Part shown: positions 43,764 to 53,142 of the stretch, piece after piece
How positions within the stretch are numbered: position 1 is the first letter of the stretch
How the letters are laid out: every line of letters starts with the position of its first letter
From: Microbacterium sp. W4I4
Lineage (GTDB): Bacteria > Actinomycetota > Actinomycetes > Actinomycetales > Microbacteriaceae
Length of the DNA stretch: 64,000 nucleotides
Direction: 5' to 3'
NCBI RefSeq assembly: GCF_030816235.1
Contig: NZ_JAUSXT010000001.1
Span: 372,001-436,000, forward strand
Notes under the pieces: generated by a model
Database searches by the model: none
Told to the model about the DNA's origin: nothing
Seen by the model: the letters and a program-made list of their open reading frames with translations, nothing else
Translations under genes and position numbers: made by a program

Positions 43764-44474
43764 TCAGCGCGGGCGCTGAGCGCGCACCTTCGCCGGGTCG
43801 ATGCCCTTCGGGATCGGCAGCGAGGACAGCGACTGCGACACCGAATCGATCCGGCGGATGACGGCGGCCATGGTGGCCTTGTCGATCGCCTTGGGGATCT
43901 TCTTGATGGTCTTGGACAGGTCGGAGATCGTGACCTCGTCCTCGCCGTGGCCGACGTACAGCACGGTCACGGGCACGCCGTGCGCGACGCGCTGAGCCTT
44001 CTGGCGCTCTTCGTTGACGAGACGGGTCAGACGGCCACGGGTGCCCTCGCCGACGACGACGATGCCGCCGCGACCGACGGCGCGGTAGACCGCCTCCTGG
44101 GTCTTCGGGTTGATTCCGACCGGGGTGTCCGACGACTGCCAGTTGCGGCCGAGGCTCGTGCTCAGCACGTGGCCGCTGGCGCCCGGCATCCCGTCGATCT
44201 TGGCGTACATCGCATTTGTCGACAGGCGCGTCATCAGGAACATCGCACCCAGGATTCCGAACATCAGGCCGGTGACCGCCCAGAGGACGAGAGACAGCAC
44301 CGCACCGCCGCCGATGAGGAAGCCGAGGATCAGACCGATCAGCACACCGGCGATGAGAATCGCCACCTGCGCCCAGGGAAGCCAGCCGTAGACCTCCCGG
44401 GTGAACCGGAAGAGGGAACGGATCTGGGAGAAGAAGCCTGGTCGCTTCTCAGCTTCGGGAGCACGCTTTGCCAT
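43764..44474 (-). CDS. DUF4191 membrane protein
   Basis: A 236-residue protein of the actinobacterial DUF4191 family. A short basic N-terminus is followed by two adjacent membrane helices ('WAQVAILIAGVLIGLILGFL' and 'VLSLVLWAVTGLMFGILGAM') at about residues 35-80, then a cytoplasmic domain with 'GMPGASGHVLSTSLGRNW' and 'EAVYRAVGRGGIVVVGEG'. The family often lies near lipA/lipB and 2-oxoacid dehydrogenase genes, as here upstream of sucB-lpdA. Function is unknown. Confidence 0.87.
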   Translation of the reverse strand: MAKRAPEAEKRPGFFSQIRSLFRFTREVYGWLPWAQVAILIAGVLIGLILGFLIGGGAVLSLVLWAVTGLMFGILGAMFLMTRLSTNAMYAKIDGMPGASGHVLSTSLGRNWQSSDTPVGINPKTQEAVYRAVGRGGIVVVGEGTRGRLTRLVNEERQKAQRVAHGVPVTVLYVGHGEDEVTISDLSKTIKKIPKAIDKATMAAVIRRIDSVSQSLSSLPIPKGIDPAKVRAQRPR

Positions 44475-44598
44475 GGGCACCAGCTTACCGAGGGTTGGGG
44501 GTGCCGGTGTCCCTGCACATCTGCGTGATGCGGCCGGTTCTCCACAGGCGCCGGGAATCGGCGCCCTCGAGGTCGGCTTCGCGCGATGTGATGGGGGC

Positions 44599-45978
44599 AT
44601 GGACGAAGTGGACGAGCTCACCGCGCTGGTTCCCGGTGCGCAGAGGGTGATCCGGCGGCTGGAGGACTCGGCGGCACTTCCGGGCGATCTCGTGTGCGAC
44701 GGCGATCGGCAGAGGGTGAGTGCGGACGCCGGAGGACTCGACGAGGCGCTGTGGCGATTCGCCGCCGCGGAGCATGTCGCCGGCGTACGCGACGTGGTGC
44801 GCACGCGCGACGGACAGGCGGCGCTCCTGCCGTGGTGCGCGGACTCGCTCGACATGATCCTCGCGCGACGTGCGGCGGCGGAGCGGCCTCTGGGCACCGG
44901 TGAGATCGTGACGCTCGTCGGCAGTCTTCTGCGGGGCGTCATCGAGGTGGCCGGGTACGACGTGCGGGGCAGATGGTGGCTGGACGACGAGGCCAGGCCC
45001 CTCTTCGTGCCGGGCGAGGGGATGAGCTGCGCCGGCGCGTCGGTCGAGATCATCGAGCGCCTTCGGGACGACTGCGGGGACCGGGCGCTGGAGCGGCAGC
45101 TGCGTCGGGTCGCGGATGCCGCCGCAGATCACCGCGTCGTGCTGCGCTCGCTCGACGACTGGGAGCGCGAGCTCACCGAACTGGCTGCGCCGAAGCCGAT
45201 CGAGGTGTCCGTGTACGCACCCGAGCCGGTCCGGGACCTGCCGGTGCACCGGGCGCACCTGCCACTCGATGCGGAGCGGATCCACGGCGGGCCCACGCTG
45301 CGCGAGCGTCTCAGCGCTGCGCGGGGACAGCTCTCGGAACGCCTCGGTGCCGTACGGATGCGGGTGACGCCTGCGGAGACAAGGAAGGACCGTGCGGGGG
45401 ATCGGTCTCAGGGCGCCGTGCGGACGCCGCGAAGACGGATGCTGCTGGTCGGCGCCGCCGTCGCCGGGGTGGTGCTCGCGGGAGGGCTGCTGTGGCCGAC
45501 CGGAGGAGAGGACTCCTCGGCAATGGACCAGGTCGTCGTACCGACGGACGCGGCGGCGCCTCCTGCCGCGACGCCTGCGACATCCGTCCCTCCGGCGAAG
45601 GACGAGACGACCCCCACTGCGGCCGAGACCGCGCCTCCGACCGACGAGGGCACGCCGGAGTCGCCGGCCGTTGACGGATCGGTCGAGGCCGCTGTCGCGG
45701 GCCTTCTCGAGACGATCGACGCCTGTCGCGCGGATGAGAACGCCGAGTGCGCGGATGCCGTGGTCAGCGGCGCGGGCGATGACATCATCGAGCGGCTCGG
45801 ACCCGACAGTGCGACGCGGACCCGGTCGCTCATCGAGGACTACGGAGACATCGCGGTCGTACGGCTGGGGCCGACGCGGGAGCGCGGCGAGCAGATGATC
45901 GTGGTGGTCAGGCAGAACGACGAATGGCTGGCCCGCGACGTGTACGACGTCGCCGACCAGCCATCCGAGAAGGGCTGA
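44599..45978 (+). CDS. Single-pass membrane protein, unknown
   Basis: A 459-residue protein I cannot assign to a family. Residues 1-270 are soluble and Arg/Asp-rich, with 'LLPWCADSLDMILARR' and 'GRWWLDDEARPLFVPGEG', vaguely like a degenerate kinase-type sensor domain. One membrane helix 'RRRMLLVGAAVAGVVLAGGL' lies near residue 280, preceded by basic residues, so the N-terminal part should be cytoplasmic. A Thr/Pro/Ala-rich linker leads to an external domain of about 100 residues with two Cys ('DACRADENAECADAVV'). ATG after GGGGGC; convergent with sucB, 6 bp apart. Confidence 0.7.
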   Translation: MDEVDELTALVPGAQRVIRRLEDSAALPGDLVCDGDRQRVSADAGGLDEALWRFAAAEHVAGVRDVVRTRDGQAALLPWCADSLDMILARRAAAERPLGTGEIVTLVGSLLRGVIEVAGYDVRGRWWLDDEARPLFVPGEGMSCAGASVEIIERLRDDCGDRALERQLRRVADAAADHRVVLRSLDDWERELTELAAPKPIEVSVYAPEPVRDLPVHRAHLPLDAERIHGGPTLRERLSAARGQLSERLGAVRMRVTPAETRKDRAGDRSQGAVRTPRRRMLLVGAAVAGVVLAGGLLWPTGGEDSSAMDQVVVPTDAAAPPAATPATSVPPAKDETTPTAAETAPPTDEGTPESPAVDGSVEAAVAGLLETIDACRADENAECADAVVSGAGDDIIERLGPDSATRTRSLIEDYGDIAVVRLGPTRERGEQMIVVVRQNDEWLARDVYDVADQPSEKG

Positions 45979-45984
45979 GCGGAC

Positions 45985-47751
45985 TCAGATCCCGAGGTTC
46001 GCGTCGAACTCCGCGGCCTCCAGGCGGTTCTTCATCGCACCCAGGAAGCGGGCGGCATCCGCGCCGTCGACGATCCGGTGATCGTAGGAGATCGCCAGGT
46101 AGACGTACGAGCGGATCGCGATCGCGTCCGCACCGTCGACCGTGATCACGCCGGGGCGCTTGAACACGATGCCGGTGCCGAGGATCGCCGACTGCGGCAG
46201 GAACACCAGCGGGGTGTCGAACAGCGCGCCGCGCGATCCCGTGTTGGTGACGGTGAAGGTGCCGCCGGCCAGCTCGTCGGGCTTCAGCTTGTTGTCGCGG
46301 GTGCGTGCAGCGAGATCGGCGATCTCGTGCGCGATCTGCGCCAGGTTCTTCGTCGCCGCGTCACGCAGGACCGGGGTGAGCAGTCCGCGCTCGGTGTCGA
46401 CCGCGATCGAGATGTTCTCGGTGGCCGGGTAGACGATCTTGTCGCCGTCGACGGTCGAGTTGATGATCGGGAACGCCTGCAGCGCCTCCGCGGCCACCAG
46501 CGTGAAGAACGGCAGGAAGGACAGCTTGTCGCCGGTCTTCTGCTGGAACTCGTTCTTCTTCGCGTTGCGGTATGCGGCGAGCTTGGTGACGTCCACCTCG
46601 ACGAAGGTGGTCAGCTGAGCCGTCTGCTGCATCGAGGCCACAGCGCGCTCGGCGACGACCTTGCGCAGACGCGACATCGGCTGGGTCGTGCCGCGCAGCG
46701 GCGAGACCTCGAGCGGTGCGGCGACCGGTGCGGCCGGAGCCGCCGCCGCCGGAGCCTGTGCCTTGGCCTCGGCGGCCTTCAGCACGTCCTCCTTGCGGAT
46801 GCGACCGCCGACACCGGTGCCGGTGACGGTCGCCAGATCGATGCCCTGCTGGCTCGCCAGACGACGCACGAGCGGCGTCACGTACAGCGAGTCGGAGGCG
46901 TCGGCCGGGGCAGCGGGTGCGGCGGGCTGCGCAACGGCGGGTGCGGCAGGAGCGGCGGGCGCTGCAGCCGGTGCGGGTGCGGGTGCTGCGGCCGGAGCCG
47001 GAGCCGGGGCTGCAGCCGGTGCGGGTGCAGGTGCAGCGGCGGGTGCCGGAGCAGCGGCCGGAGCCGCAGCGGGGGCGGAAGCCGCTGGCGCGGCAGCGCC
47101 GGAGCCGATGCGGGCGAGCACGGCGCCGACGGCGACGGTCTCGTCCTCGGCGGCGAGGATCTCCTGCAGTGTGCCTGCGACGGGGGAGGGGATCTCGGTG
47201 TCGACCTTGTCGGTCGAGATCTCCAGCAGAGCCTCGTCCACCTCGACCTCGTCGCCGATGGCCTTCAGCCAGCGGGTGACGGTGCCCTCGGTGACGCTCT
47301 CGCCGAGCTCTGGGAGCACCACGTCGGTGGCGTCGCCGGACGCCGCGGGGGCCTCGGCGGCGGGTGCCGGCTCGGCTGCGGGTGCTGCAGCCGCCTCGGG
47401 TGCTGCAGTCGCCTCGGGGGCGGGGGCTGCTGCGGGGGCTGCCTGCTCAGCGGGCGCGGCCTCGGCGGCGGGAGCTGCGGCGGCAGGCGCGTCGCCTGCG
47501 GAGCCGGCACCGCTGCCATCGCCGATGCGCGCGAGGAGCGCGCCGACCTCGACGGTCTCGTCCTCGGCGACGAGGATCTCCTCGATGACGCCGCTGATCG
47601 GTGAGGGGATCTCGGTGTCGACCTTGTCGGTCGAGATCTCGAGCAGGCCCTCATCCGCCTGCACCGTGTCGCCGACCTGCTTCAGCCAGCGAGTGACAGT
47701 ACCCTCGGTGACGCTCTCCCCAAGTGCGGGGAGGACCACGGGTGTGCTCAT
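45985..47751 (-). CDS. sucB: 2-oxoacid dehydrogenase E2, dihydrolipoamide acyltransferase
   Basis: Core acyltransferase of the pyruvate and/or 2-oxoglutarate dehydrogenase complexes. The 588-residue protein has two lipoyl domains, each with '[12 protein letters not shown]' (lipoyl Lys43 and Lys182), joined by Ala/Pro-rich linkers. A peripheral subunit-binding domain follows ('[19 protein letters not shown]', '[12 protein letters not shown]'), then the catalytic domain ending '[15 protein letters not shown]' with His558. In actinobacteria the pyruvate dehydrogenase E2 is often annotated SucB. It follows lpdA with a 67-bp gap that has its own AAGGAGA site. Confidence 0.93.
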   Translation of the reverse strand: MSTPVVLPALGESVTEGTVTRWLKQVGDTVQADEGLLEISTDKVDTEIPSPISGVIEEILVAEDETVEVGALLARIGDGSGAGSAGDAPAAAAPAAEAAPAEQAAPAAAPAPEATAAPEAAAAPAAEPAPAAEAPAASGDATDVVLPELGESVTEGTVTRWLKAIGDEVEVDEALLEISTDKVDTEIPSPVAGTLQEILAAEDETVAVGAVLARIGSGAAAPAASAPAAAPAAAPAPAAAPAPAPAAAPAPAPAAAPAPAPAAAPAAPAAPAVAQPAAPAAPADASDSLYVTPLVRRLASQQGIDLATVTGTGVGGRIRKEDVLKAAEAKAQAPAAAAPAAPVAAPLEVSPLRGTTQPMSRLRKVVAERAVASMQQTAQLTTFVEVDVTKLAAYRNAKKNEFQQKTGDKLSFLPFFTLVAAEALQAFPIINSTVDGDKIVYPATENISIAVDTERGLLTPVLRDAATKNLAQIAHEIADLAARTRDNKLKPDELAGGTFTVTNTGSRGALFDTPLVFLPQSAILGTGIVFKRPGVITVDGADAIAIRSYVYLAISYDHRIVDGADAARFLGAMKNRLEAAEFDANLGI

Positions 47752-47818
47752 GACGGAGTCTCCTTCAGAAATCTGTGACGCCCCAAGCTTAGTGACCTGG
47801 ACGCCGGGTTGGTGCGGT

Positions 47819-49192
47819 TCAGAGTGCGTGGAGCGGTTTTCCGGCGAGAGCGAGGAAAGCCTCGCCGAGCGCCTCGCTCTGAGTGGGGTGTGCGTGGATG
47901 AGGGGTGCGAGGTCCTCGGGGTGCGCTTCCCACGCGACGGCCAGCTGGCCCTCGGTGATCAGCTCGCCGACCCGGTCGCCGAGCAGGTGCACGCCGAGGA
48001 TGGGGCCGTCCTTCTGACGGACGACCTTCACGGTGCCCGCCGTGCCGATGATCTCGCTCTTGCCGTTGCCGGCCAGGTTGTACTCGTAGGCGACGACGGC
48101 ATCCGCTCCGTGCGCCGCGATCGCGGCCTCCTCGGTGATGCCGACGGATGCCACCTCCGGGCTGCAGTAGGTGACGCGGGGGATCTGCGTCTCGGGCACG
48201 GCGGGGACCTGCATCCCGGCGATGCGCTCGGCGACCGCGACGCCCTGCAGGAATCCGCGGTGCGCGAGCTGCAGGCCGGGGACGATGTCGCCGACGGCCC
48301 AGAGCCCGGGTACCCCGGTGCGCAGCTGCTCGTCGACGATCACGAAGCCGCGCTCGACGGTGACACCTGCCTCTTCGAAGCCGAGGCCGGCTGTCGCGGG
48401 CCCGCGGCCGACGGCCACCAGCAGGTAGTCGGCGGTGAAGGTCTTGCCGTCCTCGAGCGTGACGGTCACCTGGTTCTCGTCCTGCTCGGCCTTCTGGAAG
48501 CGGGTGCCGAGGTTGTACGCGATGCCCTTGCGCCGGAACGCCCGCTCGAGTCCCTTGCTCAGGGTGATGTCCTCGTTGGGGACGAGGTGCGGCAGCGCCT
48601 CGACGATGGTGACCTCGGCACCGAAGGAGTGCCAGACGCTGGCGAACTCGACGCCGATCACGCCGCCGCCGAGCACGATGACCTTCGACGGCACTTCGTG
48701 CAGTGCGAGTGCCTGCTCGCTGGTGAGGATGCGGCCGCCGATCTCCAGACCGGGCAGTGTGCGACTGTACGAGCCGGTGGCCAGCACGACATCCGCGCCG
48801 ACGTAGCGGTCGTCGCCGACGCTCACCGAGCGGTCGCTCTCCAGCCGGCCCTCACCTGCGACGACGGTGATGCCGCGCGCCTTGATGAGGCCTTCCAGGC
48901 CCTTGAACTTCTTGGCGACGATGCCCTCGCGATACGCGGTGACACCGGCGACGTCGATGGCCTCCAGGCTCGCGGTGACGCCGACGGATGCCGCGGTGCG
49001 CACGTGATCGGCGACTTCGGCCGCGTGCAGCAGCGCCTTCGTGGGGATGCAGCCGCGGTGCAGGCAGGTGCCGCCGACCTTGTCCTTCTCGATCAGGGCG
49101 ACCCTCTTGCCGAGTTCACTGGCGCGCAGGGCCGCCGCGTAGCCGCCGCTGCCTCCACCGAGGATGACGAGGTCGAACTCGTGAACAGCCAT
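47819..49192 (-). CDS. lpdA: Dihydrolipoyl dehydrogenase (E3)
   Basis: FAD-dependent E3 that reoxidises lipoamide for the pyruvate/2-oxoglutarate dehydrogenase complexes. The 457-residue protein has the FAD motif '[17 protein letters not shown]', the redox disulfide Cys43/Cys48 in '[13 protein letters not shown]', the NAD motif '[16 protein letters not shown]', and the C-terminal '[13 protein letters not shown]' His-Glu pair. The ATG shares one base with the pepA stop (TGATG). A long in-frame extension upstream is actually antisense-frame continuation caused by the pepA frameshift and is not part of LpdA. Confidence 0.95.
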   Translation of the reverse strand: MAVHEFDLVILGGGSGGYAAALRASELGKRVALIEKDKVGGTCLHRGCIPTKALLHAAEVADHVRTAASVGVTASLEAIDVAGVTAYREGIVAKKFKGLEGLIKARGITVVAGEGRLESDRSVSVGDDRYVGADVVLATGSYSRTLPGLEIGGRILTSEQALALHEVPSKVIVLGGGVIGVEFASVWHSFGAEVTIVEALPHLVPNEDITLSKGLERAFRRKGIAYNLGTRFQKAEQDENQVTVTLEDGKTFTADYLLVAVGRGPATAGLGFEEAGVTVERGFVIVDEQLRTGVPGLWAVGDIVPGLQLAHRGFLQGVAVAERIAGMQVPAVPETQIPRVTYCSPEVASVGITEEAAIAAHGADAVVAYEYNLAGNGKSEIIGTAGTVKVVRQKDGPILGVHLLGDRVGELITEGQLAVAWEAHPEDLAPLIHAHPTQSEALGEAFLALAGKPLHAL

Positions 49193-50668
49193 CAGGACTC
49201 CTTGACCGATGCGCGGGCGAACGCGACGAGCGAGCGGACCGCGACGCCGGTCGGGCCCTTCTCCGTGAAGCCGTACGGCGAGCCCTTGTGCTCCCCGGAG
49301 CCAGCGATGTCGAGGTGCACCCAGGGGATGCGGGGCGCGTCGTCGGCATCCGATGTGCGTCCGACGAAGCGCTGCAGGAAGAGACCGGCGAACATCGACC
49401 CGCCCGAGCGGTCCGACATGTTCGAGTTGATCATGTCGGCGATCTGCGAGTCGAGCAGATCCTCCATGTACTCCGGCAACGGCAGCGACCAGGCCTGCTC
49501 GCCGACCTGGTCGGCGGCGGTGAGATACTCCGCGACCGCGGCGTCCTCGCCCATCACACCGGTGTGACGCATTCCGAGAGCGACGATGATCGCGCCCGTC
49601 AGGGTCGCCACGTCGAAGATGACGTCCGGGTTCTCGCGGCTGGCGGCGACGAGACCGTCGGCCATGACCAGGCGACCCTCGGCGTCGGTGTTGAGCACTT
49701 CGACGGTCTGGCCGTCCAGCATCCGCAGCACGTCGCCCGGGCGCGTGGCACGACCCGAGGGCATGTTGTCGGCGATGCACATCCAGGCCGTCACGCGCAC
49801 CGGAAGCCCCAGCGCGGCGATCGCGCGGATGGCGGCGAGGACGGTCGCGGCGCCCGCCATGTCGAACTTCATCCCCACCATGCCGGCCGCAGGCTTGAGC
49901 GACAGACCACCGGTGTCGAAGGTGATGCCCTTGCCGACGAGTGCGATGTGACGGGTGGCGTCGGCGGGGGAGTAGCTGAGGCGCACCAGGCGCGGCGGGC
50001 GGGTCCGAGCCGCGTCCGACGCCGATGATGCCGCCGAAGCCCTGCTCTTCCAGCTCGGTCTCGTCGAGGACCTCGACGTCGATCGGCAGGGCGTCGACGG
50101 CGTCGACGGCGGACTGCGCGAGCTGCGCGGGACTCTGCCACTCCGCGGGGACGGACACGAGATCCTTCACCAGCGCGACGGCCTCGGCGATGATGCGGGC
50201 CTCGTCCAGTGCGCCGTCGCCGACCTGCGCGGCGTGCAGGATCAGCGTCTCGGCCTTCGCGGGCTTCTTCTCGGAGCGGTAGTCATCGAAGCGGTAACCG
50301 CCCAGCAGGGCGCCCTCTGCGGCGGCATCGGCGAACTCGCCGAGCCCCGCGGCGAAGCCGATCGCGACGGTGTCGAAGCCCGTCAGGGTGCGGACCGCCG
50401 TCGCGACGGCATCCCGCACGGTCTGCGCCGTGGGCGCGGCGCCGGCGCTCACCACGGCCAGCGGCAGCGCGGTGAAGGACGGCAGGTGCACCCGGGAGAA
50501 GGCCGATGCGGAGCCCTTGTAGCCGATCGTGGCGAGGGTCTCGACAAGTCCTTCGTAGTCGGACAGTGCGTCTGCTGCGCCGTCGGGATCAGGGATGACG
50601 AGCACGGCGGCGGCGGCAGAACTTCCAGGGAACGGATCGGTCGTGTGAGTGATCACGGGAAGCGTCAT
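49192..50668 (-). pseudogene. pepA: Leucyl aminopeptidase, interrupted by an apparent +1 frameshift
   Basis: M17 cytosolic metallo-aminopeptidase split over two frames. The N-terminal part begins MTLPVITHTTDPFP and runs to 'GFGGIIGVGRGSD', the start of the catalytic domain. The remainder, with the metal-site blocks 'ALVGKGITFDTGGLSLKP', 'KFDMAGAATVL', 'NMPSGRATRPGDV' and 'NTDAEGRLVMAD', is in the next frame. Removing one G from the GGG at 50001-50003 (plus strand) joins them as '...GRGSDRPPRLVRLSYSPA', as expected for PepA. The rest of the gene is well conserved, so a sequencing error is more likely than decay. Its stop overlaps the lpdA start. Confidence 0.85.
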
Positions 50669-50787
50669 GCCTCCATCCTAGGGATCCGACATGGCATCCT
50701 GCCGCCAGTGCCCGGCCGCGTCCGCGACCTGTCGCTCGTGTTCGCCCTGAGCGTGAGAGGTGTCGACCCGGCGCGCGCGTCGACTCG

Positions 50788-50793
50788 TAGCAT
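50788..50793 (+). promoter_or_regulatory. -10 element of the PAC2 gene, probably leaderless
   Basis: TAGCAT ends 6 nt before the PAC2 ATG, with no ribosome-binding site. Confidence 0.5.
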
Positions 50794-50799
50794 TGAGTC

Positions 50800-51729
50800 A
50801 TGCCCCATTCCGCGGACCTGTACGAGTCGATCGCCGGCGCACCTGACGTGCCGACGGGCCTGCCCCTGGTCGTTCTGCTCACGGGCTTCACCGATGCGGG
50901 CAGCGCCGTGTCGGGTCTGATCGATCATCTGGAGGCCACGGCGTCGCCTCAGACCCTGATGGCCTTCGACAACGATGTGCTTCTGGACTACCGGGCCCGC
51001 CGGCCCGTGATCGTCTTCGACCAGGACCACCTCACCGAGTTCCGGCCGGCCCGACTGCAGCTCGCGCTCGCGCACGACGCGCTGGGCCAGCCTTTTCTGC
51101 TGCTCTCCGGCTACGAGCCGGACTTCGCGTGGAACGCCTTCACGGATGCCGTGCTGAGCTTCGTCGACGCGTTCCAGGTCTCCACCGTGAGCTGGATCCA
51201 TTCGATCGCCATGCCCGTGCCGCACACCCGGCCGCTCGGCACGACGATCAGCGGCAATCGACGCGACCTCGCCGCCGCGCACTCCGTGTGGCGTCCGCGC
51301 ACCCAGGTTCCCGCGACGGTCGGTCATCTTCTGGAGTACCGCCTCGTCGAGCACGACACCCGCGTGGCAGGAATCGTGCTGCTCGTGCCGCACTATCTCG
51401 CCGACACCGAGAACCCGGACACGGTGCTGGCGGCGGCCGACAAGCTGATGATCGCGACCGGACTCGTGCTGCGGATGGACGAGGTGCATGCGCGCTCCGA
51501 GGAGTACCTGAACCGCGTGCAGGAGCAGGTGACGGGCAGCGAGGAGCTGACCCAGATGGTGCACACCCTCGAGCGCCGCTACGACGCCTACATGGCGGGT
51601 CGTGAAGAGGACGGCGAAGCCGACGTGGCATTCGACGAGCGCGATCTGCCGAGCGCGGACGAGCTGGCGGCCGAGCTGGAACGCTACCTGGCCAACCGTC
51701 GTCCCGGTGACGAGGACAGGCGCGCCTGA
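50800..51729 (+). CDS. PAC2-family protein
   Basis: A 309-residue protein of the PAC2 (proteasome assembly chaperone 2-like) family common in Actinobacteria. Features include 'LPLVVLLTGFTDAGSAVSGL' near residue 25, 'FLLLSGYEPDFAWNAF', 'VSWIHSIAMPVPHTRPLG' and a C-terminal acidic helical region. No signal peptide or membrane segment. A direct role in bacterial proteasome assembly is not shown. It lies upstream of the primary sigma factor gene, about 165 bp away, and is divergent from pepA. Confidence 0.88.
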   Translation: MPHSADLYESIAGAPDVPTGLPLVVLLTGFTDAGSAVSGLIDHLEATASPQTLMAFDNDVLLDYRARRPVIVFDQDHLTEFRPARLQLALAHDALGQPFLLLSGYEPDFAWNAFTDAVLSFVDAFQVSTVSWIHSIAMPVPHTRPLGTTISGNRRDLAAAHSVWRPRTQVPATVGHLLEYRLVEHDTRVAGIVLLVPHYLADTENPDTVLAAADKLMIATGLVLRMDEVHARSEEYLNRVQEQVTGSEELTQMVHTLERRYDAYMAGREEDGEADVAFDERDLPSADELAAELERYLANRRPGDEDRRA

Positions 51730-51778
51730 CGCGACGCGCGGTGCACCGTTCGAGGATGCCGGATGCTCTCGGGTGTGT

Positions 51779-51784
51779 GATAAT
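51779..51784 (+). promoter_or_regulatory. Extended -10 promoter upstream of rpoD
   Basis: GATAAT preceded by TGT (extended -10, TGN) lies about 110 bp before the sigma factor start. No convincing -35 box is visible. Confidence 0.45.
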
Positions 51785-51798
51785 GGAGGTCTGACCCG

Positions 51799-51834
51799 TT
51801 GTCAAGCATCGATTTTCGTGATTGCGCTTGACAA
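51799..51834. promoter_or_regulatory. Inverted repeat in the rpoD leader
   Basis: TTGTCAAGC and GCTTGACAA are perfect 9-bp arms separated by 18 nt, between the probable -10 and the rpoD start. The right arm contains TTGACA, which could also be a -35 box, though I find no good -10 at the right distance. Could be an operator or an mRNA hairpin. Confidence 0.4.
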
Positions 51835-51894
51835 GGGTCTTACTAGTGTCCGAAATGGCCCGGAGCGTGTGCACCGCTCCGTGAAAGGCGAAAC

Positions 51895-53142
51895 GTGACT
51901 CCTGCCACGACCAAGAAGACCCGGACGACCACCAAGAAGACTGCAGCTGCAGAGGTCGAGACTCCCGAGGTCGCAGACACCGCTGCGACGGCGCCGGCCG
52001 AGAAGGCCCCCGCCAAGAAGGCACCGGCCAAGAAGGCGCCCGCCAAGCGTGCGTCCAAGAAGAAGGACGAGACCCCCGAGGTCGACGACGAAGCCGTCGA
52101 GGCGGCTGAGGCGGAGGACGAGGAGGACAAGAAGCCCACGTTCTCGGAGCCGCTGCCCACCGGCGCGATCGTGATCTCCTCCACCGACGACGATGACGCC
52201 CCGGTCTACTCGACGCAGATCACCGGTGCGACCGCCGACCCGGTCAAGGACTACCTCAAGCAGATCGGAAAGGTCGCGCTGCTGAACGCGGCCGAAGAGG
52301 TCGAGCTTGCGATGCGGATCGAAGCCGGTCTGTTCGCCGAGGAGAAGCTGTCGGCGATGACCGCGGCGGAGAAGACCAGCCAGCTCGGGCTCGACCTGCA
52401 GTGGGTCGCCCGTGACGGCCACCGCGCCAAGAGCCACCTGCTCGGCGCCAACCTGCGTCTGGTGGTCTCGCTGGCCAAGCGCTACACCGGCCGCGGCATG
52501 CAGTTCCTGGATCTGATCCAGGAGGGCAACCTCGGTCTGATCCGCGCGGTCGAGAAGTTCGACTACACCAAGGGCTTCAAGTTCTCGACGTACGCCACCT
52601 GGTGGATCCGTCAGGCGATCACCCGTGCGATGGCCGATCAGGCCCGCACGATCCGCATCCCGGTGCACATGGTCGAGGTCATCAACAAGCTCGCCCGCGT
52701 GCAGCGTCAGATGCTGCAGGACCTGGGTCGCGAACCCACCCCCGAGGAGCTGTCCCGCGAGCTCGACATGACGCCCGAGAAGGTCGTCGAGGTGCAGAAG
52801 TACGGCCGCGAGCCGATCTCCCTGCACACCCCGCTCGGCGAGGACGGCGACAGCGAGTTCGGTGACCTGATCGAGGACACCGAGGCCGTCGTGCCCGCGG
52901 ACGCGGTCGGCTTCACGATGCTGCAGCGTCAGCTCGAGCAGCTGCTCGACTCGCTGTCCGAGCGCGAGGCAGGTGTGATCCGGATGCGCTTCGGACTCGG
53001 TGACGGCCAGCCCAAGACCCTCGACCAGATCGGTGACACTTTCGGTGTGACGCGCGAGCGCATCCGCCAGATCGAGTCGAAGACGATGGCCAAGCTGCGA
53101 CACCCGAGCCGGTCGCAGTCGCTGCGGGACTACCTCGAATGA
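51895..53142 (+). CDS. rpoD: Primary RNA polymerase sigma factor (SigA/HrdB type)
   Basis: Housekeeping sigma-70 factor. The 415-residue protein has a low-complexity Lys/Ala/Pro/Glu-rich N-terminus of about 90 residues, typical of actinobacterial SigA. Conserved regions follow: 1.2 ('[20 protein letters not shown]', its key [11 protein letters not shown]), 2.1-2.4 ('[20 protein letters not shown]', '[18 protein letters not shown]'), 3 ('[16 protein letters not shown]') and 4.2 ('[20 protein letters not shown]'). GTG start after AAAGGCG. The stop overlaps the murT-like start by four bases (ATGA), coupling a cell-wall gene set to the sigma factor. Confidence 0.96.
   Translation: MTPATTKKTRTTTKKTAAAEVETPEVADTAATAPAEKAPAKKAPAKKAPAKRASKKKDETPEVDDEAVEAAEAEDEEDKKPTFSEPLPTGAIVISSTDDDDAPVYSTQITGATADPVKDYLKQIGKVALLNAAEEVELAMRIEAGLFAEEKLSAMTAAEKTSQLGLDLQWVARDGHRAKSHLLGANLRLVVSLAKRYTGRGMQFLDLIQEGNLGLIRAVEKFDYTKGFKFSTYATWWIRQAITRAMADQARTIRIPVHMVEVINKLARVQRQMLQDLGREPTPEELSRELDMTPEKVVEVQKYGREPISLHTPLGEDGDSEFGDLIEDTEAVVPADAVGFTMLQRQLEQLLDSLSEREAGVIRMRFGLGDGQPKTLDQIGDTFGVTRERIRQIESKTMAKLRHPSRSQSLRDYLE

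Noticed and set aside
46900..47480. Short GC-rich repeats resembling a tandem repeat array
   Set aside because: They encode the Ala/Pro linkers between the lipoyl domains of E2, a normal feature.
49193..50668. A 949-codon reading that fuses the pepA N-terminus to lpdA
   Set aside because: The joining sequence is out-of-frame pepA. It arises from the frameshift and is not a real fusion protein.
51900..52140. Repeated AAGAAGGC-type units
   Set aside because: They encode the Lys/Ala/Pro-rich N-terminal segment typical of actinobacterial SigA; not a CRISPR or other array.
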